A DNA stretch of 44,824 bases from an uncultured Burkholderiales bacterium (GCA_903844825.1 CAIMVC010000265.1:1-44824); one strand, 5' to 3'. Shown: positions 8,244 to 16,558, counted from the first letter of the stretch. Numbers and translations are program-made. The notes: generated by a model from the letters alone, not told the origin.

Positions 8244-9224
8244 ATGCCGCTGCCCGCCCTGCTTCAACACGCCCTGTCCATCCCGGCCATAGGCTCACCC
8301 ATGTTCCTGGTGTCGTTTCCGCCGCTGGTCATTGCGCAATGCAAGGCCGGTGTTGTGGGCACCTTTCCGCATGTCAATGCCCGCAGCACCGAGCAGCTCG
8401 ACCAATGGCTGACACTGATTGAAGACGAACTGGCGAGGTACCGCGCAGACAAGCCGCAGGCGGCTTTGGCACCGCATGGTGTCAATTTGATCGTGCACAG
8501 AACCAATCCTCGGTTCGAGCCCGACCTGGCGATGGTGGTCAAGCATCGCGTCCCCGTGGTCATCACCTGCCTGGGCCACCCGGGCAAAGTGGTCGAAGCC
8601 GTGCATGCTTACGGTGGCATTGTGTTTTGCGACGTGACCAGCGCCGCGCATGCGCGCAAGTCCATGGACGCCGGTGTGGACGGCCTGATCTGCGTGGGAT
8701 CAGGCGCCGGCGGCCACGCATCCAGTCAGAGCGCCTTTTCACTCGTGCGGGAAATTCGCGAATTCTGGAGCGGCTGTCTCATCCTCGGCGGTGGCATCAA
8801 CGATGGCCACCAGATACGCGCGGCAGAAGCTTTGGGCGCCGATCTGGTTTATATGGGCACGCGCTTCCTTGCAACGCAGGAGTCCAACGCGCAAGATGAG
8901 TTCAAGCAAATGGTGCTTGATTGCAACGTTTCTGACCTGGTTTACACCGACCGACTGTCTGGCGTACACGCCAATTTTTTGAAGCCATCGCTGGACCGGT
9001 TCGGCATCGACGTTGCGACCTTGCCGCCCAAAGCGCCGGACATGTCCTCGCTGACAGACACCTCCGCCAAACTATGGAAGGACCTGTGGAGCGCCGGCCA
9101 GGGCATTGCCACCATTCACGACCTGCCAAGCGTGAGCGAACTCGTCGATCGCCTGACTGCGCAATACGACTCGGCTTGCAGACTGGGACGTAGCGCTGCG
9201 ATCCGCCCAGCCGTCACGCCATGA
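8244..9224 (+). CDS. Nitronate monooxygenase-family flavoprotein (NPD/2-nitropropane dioxygenase fold)
   Basis: A 326-residue FMN-dependent TIM-barrel protein of the nitronate monooxygenase superfamily. Seen: the start PAIGSPMFLVSFPPLVIAQ, GVVGTFPHVNARS, GVNLIVHRTNPRF, the FMN-loop segment DGLICVGSGAGGHAS with the conserved histidine, GGGINDGHQIRAAEALGADLVYMGTRFLAT, and late segments expected of the barrel end. No nitro compound chemistry is suggested by the neighbours. Other members of the fold act on CoA thioesters (IpdC of steroid ring degradation is the known precedent), so a redox or hydrolytic step on a CoA intermediate is a reasonable inference. The gene overlaps the next by four bases. 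Confidence 0.88.
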   Translation: MPLPALLQHALSIPAIGSPMFLVSFPPLVIAQCKAGVVGTFPHVNARSTEQLDQWLTLIEDELARYRADKPQAALAPHGVNLIVHRTNPRFEPDLAMVVKHRVPVVITCLGHPGKVVEAVHAYGGIVFCDVTSAAHARKSMDAGVDGLICVGSGAGGHASSQSAFSLVREIREFWSGCLILGGGINDGHQIRAAEALGADLVYMGTRFLATQESNAQDEFKQMVLDCNVSDLVYTDRLSGVHANFLKPSLDRFGIDVATLPPKAPDMSSLTDTSAKLWKDLWSAGQGIATIHDLPSVSELVDRLTAQYDSACRLGRSAAIRPAVTP

Positions 9225-9880
9225 GCCCTTCCATGCGACCCATCGATTTTTATTTCGATTTCGCATCGCCCTATGGCTACTTCATGTCAGAGAAGATCGG
9301 CGCGCTCGCAAATCAGCATGGCCGCAGCGTCACCTGGCGACCCATACTGCTCTTTGCAGCGCTGCGCCTGCTGGGGTTGCCGCCACCGTTTGAACACCCC
9401 GTCAAGCTTGACTACATCACCGCAGACTTCGAGCGGTCCGCCAAATTCTTGAACCTGGACTACAGGCTCCCCCCCGGTTTTCCGGCGCTGACGCAGCATG
9501 CCGCACGTGCTTTTTACCTTCTGAACGACCAAGCGCCTGCCGCCGCTATGGCGTACGCGCATTCAGTGCTGCGCAGCTACTTTCGTGAAGCGCGCGATAT
9601 ATCCAAGGTCGAATTGATCGCGCAGTTGGTCCTCGCCCAGACCGAAAAATTCGGCAAGCTCAGCGCTGTCATTGACCTTCTCAAATCGGATGCAGCCAAG
9701 GCCCGGTTGCACAACGCCATCAGCGCAGCGGTCGAGAACAAAGTATTTGGCTCACCTTTTGTCGTGGTCGATGGTGAACCTTTCTTTGGCGTGGACCGCC
9801 TGCCGCAGATCGCCGAAAAACTTGCCGCAGTCGCAAGAGCCCGTGACGACAGCACCACTGGGGACAAACATGACATCTGA
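9221..9880 (+). CDS. 2-hydroxychromene-2-carboxylate isomerase / DsbA-family (kappa GST fold) protein
   Basis: A 219-residue thioredoxin-fold protein of the HCCA isomerase/kappa-class GST group. It opens with DFYFDFASPYGYFMSEKI, where the S-P-Y segment sits at the glutathione site, and ends with the typical VFGSPFVVVDGEPFFGVDRLPQI. There is no CXXC, so it is not a thiol oxidoreductase of the DsbA type. Family members isomerise ring-opened aromatic intermediates using glutathione; nothing else here points to aromatic degradation. A cis/trans isomerisation or glutathione-dependent step on a pathway intermediate is a guess. Its ATG overlaps the previous stop (9221-9224), and its end overlaps the following gene by 11 bases, so it is firmly embedded in the operon. 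Confidence 0.88.
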   Translation: MSPSMRPIDFYFDFASPYGYFMSEKIGALANQHGRSVTWRPILLFAALRLLGLPPPFEHPVKLDYITADFERSAKFLNLDYRLPPGFPALTQHAARAFYLLNDQAPAAAMAYAHSVLRSYFREARDISKVELIAQLVLAQTEKFGKLSAVIDLLKSDAAKARLHNAISAAVENKVFGSPFVVVDGEPFFGVDRLPQIAEKLAAVARARDDSTTGDKHDI

Positions 9881-10655
9881 ATTAGTAACCACCGAGACCA
9901 TTGGCCGCATCGGCCTCATGCGTTTCAACAATCCCGAGGAACTCAATACCCTGCACGTTCCGATGTTGCAGGCCATGGAAGAGGCACTCACGGTGCTGGA
10001 GCGTGACACCAACGTGCGGGTCATTGTCGTCACCGGTGTCAACGACAAGGCCTTTATTGCAGGCGGCAACATCAAGGATCTCAACGCCAGGCGCGGCCTG
10101 CAGCACTACAGCGAGTTTTCCGAAACAGTCCACCGGGTTTTTCGGCGCTTTGAAGTCTGCAATAAGCCCACGATTGCTGCCGTCAACGGCTGGGCCTTGG
10201 GCGGAGGAATGGAGTTCATGCTCACCATCGACCTACGTCTGATGGCCAACGAAGCAAAAATTGGCCTGCCTGAAATCAAACTCGGTATCTTCCCCGGGGG
10301 CGGTGGGTCGCAACGCCTGATGCGGCAGCTTCCACTGTGTCAGGCCAAATTGCTGATGTTCACCGGGGATTTCTTAAGCGCACAGGAAGCGGTGGCACTG
10401 GGCCTGGTCAATCAGGCACTGCCACGCGCACAACTGCTGGAAGAAACGCTCAAACTGGCGGAGCGCATTGCCGAAAAATCACCCGTAGCTCTGAAGTTTC
10501 TAAAAAATTCGATGTTGCATGGCGCCGAAATGCCATTGGAAGCGGCCCTTGCCCATGAAGCTGCCACCATCAGCCTGGTATTTGACAGCGAGGATGCGCA
10601 CGAAGGCTGCAGTGCCTTTCTAGAAAAAAGACCGCCGGTTTTTGAGGGTCGTTGA
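9870..10655 (+). CDS. Enoyl-CoA hydratase/isomerase family protein
   Basis: A 261-residue crotonase-fold protein of full length. Seen: the first oxyanion-hole segment KAFIAGGNIKDLNAR, the second VNGWALGGGMEFMLTIDLRL, and the active-site region IGLPEIKLGIFPGGGGSQRL with the glutamate positions expected of a hydratase. The C-terminal part has KSPVALKFLKNSMLHG and ends KRPPVFEGR. It would hydrate an enoyl-CoA, possibly the carboxylated product, or shift its double bond. Start ATG 9870 overlaps the preceding gene by 11 bases; the longer upstream frame only shadows that gene. It is the last recognised gene of the operon, followed by a convergent gene. Confidence 0.92.
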   Translation: MTSELVTTETIGRIGLMRFNNPEELNTLHVPMLQAMEEALTVLERDTNVRVIVVTGVNDKAFIAGGNIKDLNARRGLQHYSEFSETVHRVFRRFEVCNKPTIAAVNGWALGGGMEFMLTIDLRLMANEAKIGLPEIKLGIFPGGGGSQRLMRQLPLCQAKLLMFTGDFLSAQEAVALGLVNQALPRAQLLEETLKLAERIAEKSPVALKFLKNSMLHGAEMPLEAALAHEAATISLVFDSEDAHEGCSAFLEKRPPVFEGR

Positions 10656-10822
10656 TCCTGCGCCGATTCGCCCACCTCAGCCGAGATGATCTCGAGCATG
10701 TTTTGAGCGGCGACCCACTGGATGTCAACAACCCTTGGCATGACGCAGTCAGGGCATCCAGCGAGGATGGGCTCCTACTACCGCCAAGCCCGCTCCCCGA
10801 TGCCCGCATTGAGCATCAGGGA

Positions 10823-10839
10823 GGGCGGCGCGGCCGCCC
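10823..10839. terminator. GC-rich hairpin between convergent genes
   Basis: GGGCGGC-GCG-GCCGCCC is a perfect 7-bp stem with a 3-base loop between the hydratase (+) and the lipase-like gene (-). It lacks a T-run on either side, so intrinsic termination is uncertain. The rest of 10656-10863 shows no recognisable gene. Confidence 0.35.
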
Positions 10840-10863
10840 GTCTGAGCGTCAGCCGAGCGTCAA

Positions 10864-12660
10864 TCAGTTCGCACTGACCTGGTCGAACAGGCCCTTGGCC
10901 TGGGCGTGGCAGAACGGCGGCTCGTAGGTGCCATGGTAGTTGCTGTAGTAGGCGACGGGATCGCTTGACAGAACCGCCCCATGGGTCCCTCGCACATAGG
11001 CATCGACGTCAACCGACATCACATTGCTCAGGCTGCGGCTGTCAAAGTCAGCCTTCATCGGAGCCTGGTGCAGGGCGGGGGGCACCGTCGGATCACCAGC
11101 GCCACCACACAGCATCAGCTTAGACTTGGGGCTCCAGCCCAGCAGGTCGTTCTTTTTGCCGGCCATGTACAGACCATTTTTATCGTTGGTTTGGGCGTCC
11201 GTGAGATAGGCTGACTTGAACATGGCGTCACGCGCCTCGGTCGGGGTGGGGCCAGAAGGCAGCTTGCCCGACCCGATCAAGGTCTCATAGGTCAGATCTG
11301 GGCTCGGCAGCAGCGTTTCGATGTAGCCCGCATAGGGGTCCTTGAAGACCTCACTGGCTTTGCCGTAGACCGTGCCGTACACCTTTTGCCAGGCCGTGAC
11401 CAGATAGGGCACAAAGAACTGGTAGCCGGCAATCACCGCCGGCGACTTCAGGGAGCCCGACAGGTTGTAGGGCCCGGCCAAATGGGCGCCCGCCACGACA
11501 TTGATTTCGGCGGCGTTATCGCGCTCAATGGCACGGTGCGCCGCCATTGACGCATGGCCCCCCTGGGAGTAACCCGCCAACATCACTTTGCCCGACAAGC
11601 TGGCATTGAGCACGACGGCTGCCCTGCGGGCGGCGCGGATCGAGTCGATCACCGAACTGGCCTCGGAGTCGGCGTGCAGGTAAGGGTGGTAAGCGTAGGC
11701 CGACTTGGCAAAGCCCAAGTAGTCGGTGGCCACCACGGCGTAGCCTTGTGCGGCATACGTTGCGGCCAGCAATAAGGTCTCGTTATCTGAGGGGTTGGCC
11801 AGCGTACGGAGTTTTTGCACATCCGTTCCCTTGGCATAAGCCACCAGCCCGGCAGGGGCCGTGCAAGCGCTGCCGGTGGGCAGCAGCAGCACACCCGATG
11901 CATTGGTTTCCTCGCCAACGACGCCAATCGTCTTGTAATTCAGAGGAACGACTTTGACATCGCATTTAGCATTGCCGGTCAAAGGCTGGAGCGGACCGGC
12001 ATTGAACATGGCGGTGGTCAGCGTAAAGATGGGCACTGCCGGATCAATCAGGGCACCGCGGTCAATCACTGCAGACATGACCGAACTCTGGCGCAGGTCA
12101 TCCAGACGCTTGCCGCTCGTGTCAAGCTTGGCCATCAGGTTGTCAAGCACCTTGTCGTCGGCGTCGCCCACCTTGAAGACACCCGTGAGAATGTCACCCC
12201 CAGGGGCACCGCCCGTCAAGCCAGTGACCAGCGCCTTGACGTAGGTCTTGGCGCCGTCGAGTCCGGTCTTGATGGTCGCACCTTTGGCTGCGTCGTAATT
12301 GGCAAAAGCCGTGGCGGCTTCGGCGCCCAGGGCCTTGCTCACCACCAAGTCTGACAGGGGCGTGATGTTGGCTCGCCCTGCCTCCATGGCAATGCTGTAG
12401 AGCGTGGTGCCGCTTTTTGAGACTTGCAACATGCACGGCAGGCTCTGCCCCCCGGTGAGTACCAGCGCGAACGAGCCATCGCTGGCCGTCATGCCGGTGA
12501 CCGGCGCGCCCGAGGCGCACTTGGCCGTGAGCGGTGCGTCGGTTAAGGCGGCTCCTGTGGCCGCAAGGCCTGTGATGACTGGGTAACCGCTGCCCCCTCC
12601 GCAAGCGGTCACCAAAGCGGCAACGCCGAGCATCGCCAGTCGCTTTTGAATGTGTTTCAA
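10864..12660 (-). CDS. Lipase-like alpha/beta-hydrolase lipoprotein
   Basis: A 598-residue exported protein. The N-terminus MKHIQKRLAMLGVAALVTAC is a lipoprotein signal with the lipobox cysteine at residue 20, followed by a glycine-rich linker. Residues ~27-90 look like a small carboxypeptidase-regulatory-type beta domain (ATGAALTDAPLTAKC, SDGSFALVLTGG). The rest is a secreted-lipase-like alpha/beta hydrolase: GYSQGGHAS carries the nucleophile serine, GGAGDPTVPP probably the acid, and RGTHGA probably the histidine. It should hydrolyse esters or lipids at the cell surface. The start is supported by GGAAGGAAC just upstream. The promoter region carries an inverted repeat shared with the TetR/acyl-CoA dehydrogenase promoter at 42.6 kb, which suggests control by fatty acid supply. 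Confidence 0.88.
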   Translation of the reverse strand: MKHIQKRLAMLGVAALVTACGGGSGYPVITGLAATGAALTDAPLTAKCASGAPVTGMTASDGSFALVLTGGQSLPCMLQVSKSGTTLYSIAMEAGRANITPLSDLVVSKALGAEAATAFANYDAAKGATIKTGLDGAKTYVKALVTGLTGGAPGGDILTGVFKVGDADDKVLDNLMAKLDTSGKRLDDLRQSSVMSAVIDRGALIDPAVPIFTLTTAMFNAGPLQPLTGNAKCDVKVVPLNYKTIGVVGEETNASGVLLLPTGSACTAPAGLVAYAKGTDVQKLRTLANPSDNETLLLAATYAAQGYAVVATDYLGFAKSAYAYHPYLHADSEASSVIDSIRAARRAAVVLNASLSGKVMLAGYSQGGHASMAAHRAIERDNAAEINVVAGAHLAGPYNLSGSLKSPAVIAGYQFFVPYLVTAWQKVYGTVYGKASEVFKDPYAGYIETLLPSPDLTYETLIGSGKLPSGPTPTEARDAMFKSAYLTDAQTNDKNGLYMAGKKNDLLGWSPKSKLMLCGGAGDPTVPPALHQAPMKADFDSRSLSNVMSVDVDAYVRGTHGAVLSSDPVAYYSNYHGTYEPPFCHAQAKGLFDQVSAN

Positions 12661-12683
12661 GTTTGTTCCTTCCGGTGAAAAAC

Positions 12684-12695
12684 GAACGACCGTTC
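12684..12695 (-). promoter_or_regulatory. Candidate TetR-type operator before the lipase gene
   Basis: The inverted repeat GAACG-AC-CGTTC lies one base beyond a -10-like TAAAAT (12697-12702, minus strand). Read on the minus strand it is GAACGGTCGTTC, matching the site at 42650-42661 (GCACGATCGTTC) at 10 of 12 positions. Both sites lie at the same distance from their -10 elements. A -35 for the lipase promoter is poor (TTCAGG). Confidence 0.55.
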
Positions 12696-12939
12696 AATTT
12701 TAAAAAAATGATACTAAGCCCTGAAGCCGCCAGGGCGACTAGGGTAAACACGGGCAAAGCGTTCGCCGCTCGCCAAATGCGCCAGTCCGCCACACCGGGC
12801 GACCTGGGGCTGGGTCTTGGCGTTGCGCGCGACCTGCCGCCGCCGGGCCAAGTCGTCACTGAGAAAACGCGCCAGGCCTGAGCGTGACCCGAGGCAAGCT
12901 GCGCCCAGCGGCAGCGGCGGCTCTTGCTATGCTCGCGCC

Positions 12940-13671
12940 ATGGCTCATTTACTCATCGTTGAAGACGACGACTTGTTGCGCGATGCCCTGGCAGCCCAGC
13001 TCACGCAGGCAGGACACAGCGTGAGCGTTGCCGCCGACGGTCTGGCGGCGCGCGAGCAACTCGAAAGCACCCGCTTTGATGGCGTCTTGCTGGACCTGGG
13101 TCTGCCCCGGCTCGACGGCATGGACGTGCTGCGCTGGATCCGGCAGCGGCTGATGGCCTTGCCGGTGCTCATTCTGACGGCCCGCGACAGCATTGAAGAC
13201 CGCGTAGCCGGTCTCAACGCCGGTGCCGACGACTACCTCACCAAGCCCTTCATCATGGCCGAGTTGCAAGCCCGGCTGGACGCCATGCTCAGGCGTTCGC
13301 GGCTGCCGGCCTTTGGCGGCTCGCTGCAGATCGCAGCCGGCACCGCCAAAGGCCGGGCACTGCGTGTTGATGCCAGCCTGCCGCGGGCCTGGCTGGGCGA
13401 AGACCCGCTGGAATTGACCCAGCGCGAATGGGCTTTGCTGTCGCTGCTGGTGGCCAACGCGGGGCAGGTCGTCAGCCGCGAAGATGTGCTCAGCGCCTGG
13501 CAGGCCGACCCGGCAGAAGGCGCCGCGGCCGGCGCGTCGGCCAGCGGGCACATCGGCTCGAACGCGCTGGAGGTGTATGTGCACCGGCTGCGCCGCAAGC
13601 TGGCCGACTCAGGTTTGACCATCCGCAACGTGCGCGGCCTGGGCTACCTGCTGGAGTCCGGCGCCGCATGA
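12940..13671 (+). CDS. OmpR-family two-component response regulator
   Basis: A 243-residue DNA-binding regulator. The receiver domain (residues 1-120) has the acidic pocket VEDDDLLRD, phospho-acceptor Asp52 in LLDLGLPRLDG, the T/S site in LILTARDS and the conserved lysine in DDYLTKPF. The C-terminal winged helix (about 140-240) has LTQREWALLSLLVANAGQVVSRE and VYVHRLRRKLADSGLTIRNVRGLGYLL. A glycine/alanine-rich insert (AAAGASASGHIGS) sits in the winged helix before the recognition helix. I chose ATG 12940 because it begins exactly at the receiver domain. The stop overlaps the kinase start (ATGA at 13668). The pair resembles TctD/TctE of tricarboxylate transport control, but no tct transporter is nearby, so the target is unknown. 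Confidence 0.93.
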   Translation: MAHLLIVEDDDLLRDALAAQLTQAGHSVSVAADGLAAREQLESTRFDGVLLDLGLPRLDGMDVLRWIRQRLMALPVLILTARDSIEDRVAGLNAGADDYLTKPFIMAELQARLDAMLRRSRLPAFGGSLQIAAGTAKGRALRVDASLPRAWLGEDPLELTQREWALLSLLVANAGQVVSREDVLSAWQADPAEGAAAGASASGHIGSNALEVYVHRLRRKLADSGLTIRNVRGLGYLLESGAA

Positions 13672-15053
13672 AGCCAGCTGCAGCTGGCGGGCTGGCGCTC
13701 AAGCGGCAGTTGCTGCTGTGGTTGCTGCTGCCGCAACTGGTGCTGTGGTTGGTCGGCGGTGTGCTGGCCTACCGCATTGCGCTGAACTACGCTTACAAAG
13801 GCATCGACCAGTCGCTCACGCAGTCGGTCAATTCGCTGGCCCGGCAGGTCAAGCCCATGGGTTCGGGCCTGCTGGTCGACTTTCCACGCGCGGCCAAAGA
13901 CATCCTCGAGCAAGACCCGCAAGACCCGGTGGCCTACATGGTGTCCTCGCCGCCCGGCCGGTTTGTGCTGGGCAGCGGGCAGTTGCCGCCCCCGCCGCAG
14001 ACCATGGTGCCGCCGCCGGGTGAGCCGCTGATTTACGACGCGCAGCTCGACGGCAAAGCGGTGCGCCTGGCCCTGCTCGAAGTTGACTACGGCGGCGCCA
14101 GCGCGCCGCAGCGGCTGCGCGTGCAGGTGGCCAAGAGCCTGGCCGTGCAACAACGCATCGCCCGCGAACTGGTGGCCGACATGTTGCTGCCGCTGCTGGT
14201 GCTCGGCCTGCTGCTGGGCCTGCTGATGTACGCCGGCGTGGCGCGCGGCCTGCGCCCGCTCAAGCGCCTGCAGGCCCAGCTCGGTGACCGCACTGACCGA
14301 CCCTTGGCCCTGCTCGCGCCCATTGAGCTGACCCAGGCGCCGGCCGAGGTGCATGCGCTGGCCGCAGCCGTCAACCAGCTGCTGGCCACCGTGCAGCGCA
14401 GCCTGAGCCAGGAAAAACGATTTTTAAACGATGCGGCGCACCAGCTGCGCACACCGCTGGCCGGCCTGATCAGCCAGACCGAGCTGGCCTTGCAGGACAA
14501 AGACCCTGCCGTGCTGCAGCAGCGACTGGGCAAGGTCCACGCCGGCGCCTTGCGCAGCGCGCACCTGGTGCACCAGATGCTGTCGCTGGCACGCAGCGAA
14601 ACCGACGTCTCGCTGCAACCGCTGGACGTGGCCGCCCTGGCCCGCGAAGTCGCCCGCGAATGGACGCCACGCGCACTCGCCGCCGGCGTTGACCTGGGCT
14701 ACGAGGGCGCGCACGCCCTGAGCGTACGCGGCGAAAAGTTGCTGCTGCGCGAAGCACTGAACAACCTGATCGATAACGCCCTGCACTACGCCGGCAAGGG
14801 CGCAGCCGTCACACTCCGGGTCCGGCTGGAGCCACACAACTGCCTGATCGAAGTCGAAGACAACGGCCCGGGCCTGCCAGAAGCCGGCCGCGCGCAGATG
14901 TTTGAACGCTTCTGGCGCAGCAGCGAGCTGCCCGGCGGCTGCGGCCTGGGACTGGCCATCGTCGCCGAAATCGCCCGCCAGCACGCCGGCACGGTGCAGG
15001 CCCTGCCCGTGCAAGCTGGCGGCTTGCTGGTTCGCATCAGCCTGCCAGCTTAG
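13668..15053 (+). CDS. Two-component sensor histidine kinase (TctE-like)
   Basis: A 461-residue membrane histidine kinase. It has TM1 at about residues 14-38 (LLLWLLLPQLVLWLVGGVLAY), then a periplasmic domain of ~130 residues of the 2CSK_N type with a proline-rich stretch (LPPPPQTMVPPPG). TM2 lies at about 168-190 (LLPLLVLGLLLGLLMYAGVA) and is followed by a HAMP-like linker (GLRPLKRLQAQL). The dimerisation domain has the H-box NDAAHQLRTPLAGL (His258), and the catalytic ATPase domain shows the N box NNLIDNALHYA, G1 VEDNGPGLP and G2 GCGLGLAIV. It phosphorylates the preceding response regulator. The signal sensed is not readable; the 2CSK_N domain is typical of kinases sensing small carboxylates. 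Confidence 0.93.
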   Translation: MKPAAAGGLALKRQLLLWLLLPQLVLWLVGGVLAYRIALNYAYKGIDQSLTQSVNSLARQVKPMGSGLLVDFPRAAKDILEQDPQDPVAYMVSSPPGRFVLGSGQLPPPPQTMVPPPGEPLIYDAQLDGKAVRLALLEVDYGGASAPQRLRVQVAKSLAVQQRIARELVADMLLPLLVLGLLLGLLMYAGVARGLRPLKRLQAQLGDRTDRPLALLAPIELTQAPAEVHALAAAVNQLLATVQRSLSQEKRFLNDAAHQLRTPLAGLISQTELALQDKDPAVLQQRLGKVHAGALRSAHLVHQMLSLARSETDVSLQPLDVAALAREVAREWTPRALAAGVDLGYEGAHALSVRGEKLLLREALNNLIDNALHYAGKGAAVTLRVRLEPHNCLIEVEDNGPGLPEAGRAQMFERFWRSSELPGGCGLGLAIVAEIARQHAGTVQALPVQAGGLLVRISLPA

Positions 15054-15218
15054 GGCGTCGCACTGGCCTTTCGCGCTGCGGCCAGGTTCACGCCTGCGAC
15101 TTGCCGGGGGTCGACGAGCGCGACGGAACATGAAAAATGACGAGCAATTCAGCGTGGCAGAACTGAACTTGGGGTGAGATCTACCTAGGGTTTCCCCTTC
15201 TCTTGGCGCTTTATAAAC

Positions 15219-15226
15219 TGTATACA
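15219..15226. promoter_or_regulatory. TGTATACA palindrome upstream of puuD
   Basis: A perfect 8-bp palindrome lies in an AT-rich stretch of the 284-base gap before puuD, 112 bases ahead of its start, with a second short palindrome GTGCAC at 15232. It may be an operator (GntR-family regulators often bind such cores) or a chance site. No convincing -35/-10 pair was found. The rest of 15054-15337 shows no gene. Confidence 0.3.
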
Positions 15227-15337
15227 CTTACGTGCACAAGTCGCAGCGGCGCATAGATCGGCCTCCAAAGCTGATGATGTTCGCGACCTTAATTCTGCTC
15301 ACAGCGCCCGCGGTGGTGAGCAGGTTGGAGAACCTCA

Positions 15338-16558
15338 ATGGAAATTTATTTTCTTGACTGGGCCAACCTGCTACTGCGCTGGTTGCACGTCATCACCGCC
15401 ATCGCCTGGATTGGCTCCTCGTTCTACTTTGTCTTTTTGGACAACAACCTGCAAAAACCCAACTCACCCGACCTACTCGAAAAGGGCGTGGGCGGTGCCA
15501 TGTGGGCGGTGCACGGCGGTGGTTTTTACAACCCCCAAAAGTACATGGTGGCCCCCAAAAATATCCATACGAAACTGCATTGGTTCTATTGGGAAAGTTA
15601 CTCCACCTGGTTGAGCGGATTTGCGCTGTTCACCGTGCTGTACCTGTACAACGCAGGCACCTTCCTGATCGACAAATCGCTGATGGACTGGACCCCCGTG
15701 ATGGCCGGATCGGCCGCTGTGGGCATGTTGGTGGCCTTCTGGTTCGTGTACGACATCATTTGCCGTGTCTTTGGCTTCCGCCGAAACGGCGAGCTGATCG
15801 TGGCGGGCCTGATGATCGTGGTGGTGGCGTTTTGTTCCTGGCTGGCCAATCAGCTGTTTGCAGGCCGCGCCGCCTTCTTGTTGGTGGGCGCGATGATCGC
15901 CACCGCCATGAGCGCCAACGTGTTCTTCTGGATCATCCCGGGTCAGCGCAAAGTGGTGGCGGCCATGACCAGCGGCGATACGTATGACCCCGACGCCCTG
16001 GTCATCCACGGCAAGCGCGGCAAGCAGCGCAGCGTGCACAACACCTATTTCACGCTGCCGGTCATCTTCGCGATGCTGAGCAACCACTACAGCTTTTTGT
16101 ACACGCACGAGCAGCGCTGGGTGCTGCTGTTCGTGATGATGCTGGCCGGAGCCCTGATCCGTCAGTTCTTTGTGCAGCGCCACGCTTACCACCTGGGCCG
16201 CGCCGCCAATCCCTGGCCGTTTGCGGCAGTGGGTGTGGCGATGATTCTGGGCGTGATCGTGGCAATGAAACCCACCTCTTTGTCTGTTTCGGCGGCTCCG
16301 GCTGACAAGGCAATGCCAGCGTCTTATGCCCAAGTCAAAACGATTTTTGAACAGCATTGCTACATGTGTCATGGCGAGGCCGTGCAAATGAAGGGCATTC
16401 GACTGGATCAGAGTGCCGTAGTGAAAGCCAATGCACAAGCTGTGTTTCAGCAAGTGCACGTAACCCGTCAAATGCCGATGAACAACGCGACGAACATCTC
16501 AGAAGAAGAGCGTCACCTGATCAAGCGGTGGTTTGAGTCAGGTGCCTCAGTCGATTGA
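15338..16558 (+). CDS. puuD: Membrane urate hydroxylase PuuD with C-terminal cytochrome c domain
   Basis: A 406-residue membrane protein. The N-terminal ~310 residues form the Urate_ox_N (DUF989) domain with about eight hydrophobic segments and conserved text (WANLLLRWLHVITAIAWIGSSFYF, histidine-rich loops, NNHYSFLY). The C-terminal ~85 residues form a cytochrome c domain with the heme site CYMCH (Cys341, Cys344, His345) and a likely axial methionine in QMPMNNAT. PuuD oxidises urate to 5-hydroxyisourate and passes electrons to the respiratory chain instead of making hydrogen peroxide. The start is supported by GGAG at 15327. The purine permease follows after 79 bases, consistent with one purine-use unit. 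HIU hydrolase and OHCU decarboxylase are not in the window. Confidence 0.93.
   Translation: MEIYFLDWANLLLRWLHVITAIAWIGSSFYFVFLDNNLQKPNSPDLLEKGVGGAMWAVHGGGFYNPQKYMVAPKNIHTKLHWFYWESYSTWLSGFALFTVLYLYNAGTFLIDKSLMDWTPVMAGSAAVGMLVAFWFVYDIICRVFGFRRNGELIVAGLMIVVVAFCSWLANQLFAGRAAFLLVGAMIATAMSANVFFWIIPGQRKVVAAMTSGDTYDPDALVIHGKRGKQRSVHNTYFTLPVIFAMLSNHYSFLYTHEQRWVLLFVMMLAGALIRQFFVQRHAYHLGRAANPWPFAAVGVAMILGVIVAMKPTSLSVSAAPADKAMPASYAQVKTIFEQHCYMCHGEAVQMKGIRLDQSAVVKANAQAVFQQVHVTRQMPMNNATNISEEERHLIKRWFESGASVD

Noticed and set aside
9221-9880. DsbA-type disulfide oxidoreductase
   Set aside because: There is no CXXC motif; the SPYG start and C-terminal FGSPFVVVDGEPFFG fit the HCCA isomerase/kappa GST group.
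10652-10927. 91-codon plus-strand frame after the second hydratase
   Set aside because: It would start at a TTG overlapping the hydratase stop and runs into the end of the lipase gene. Its text (LSRDDLEHVLSGDPLDVNNP) looked protein-like but matches no family I know.
15473-16471. 332-codon minus-strand frame opposite puuD
   Set aside because: It is very His-rich with no domain; PuuD with its heme motif is the real gene.
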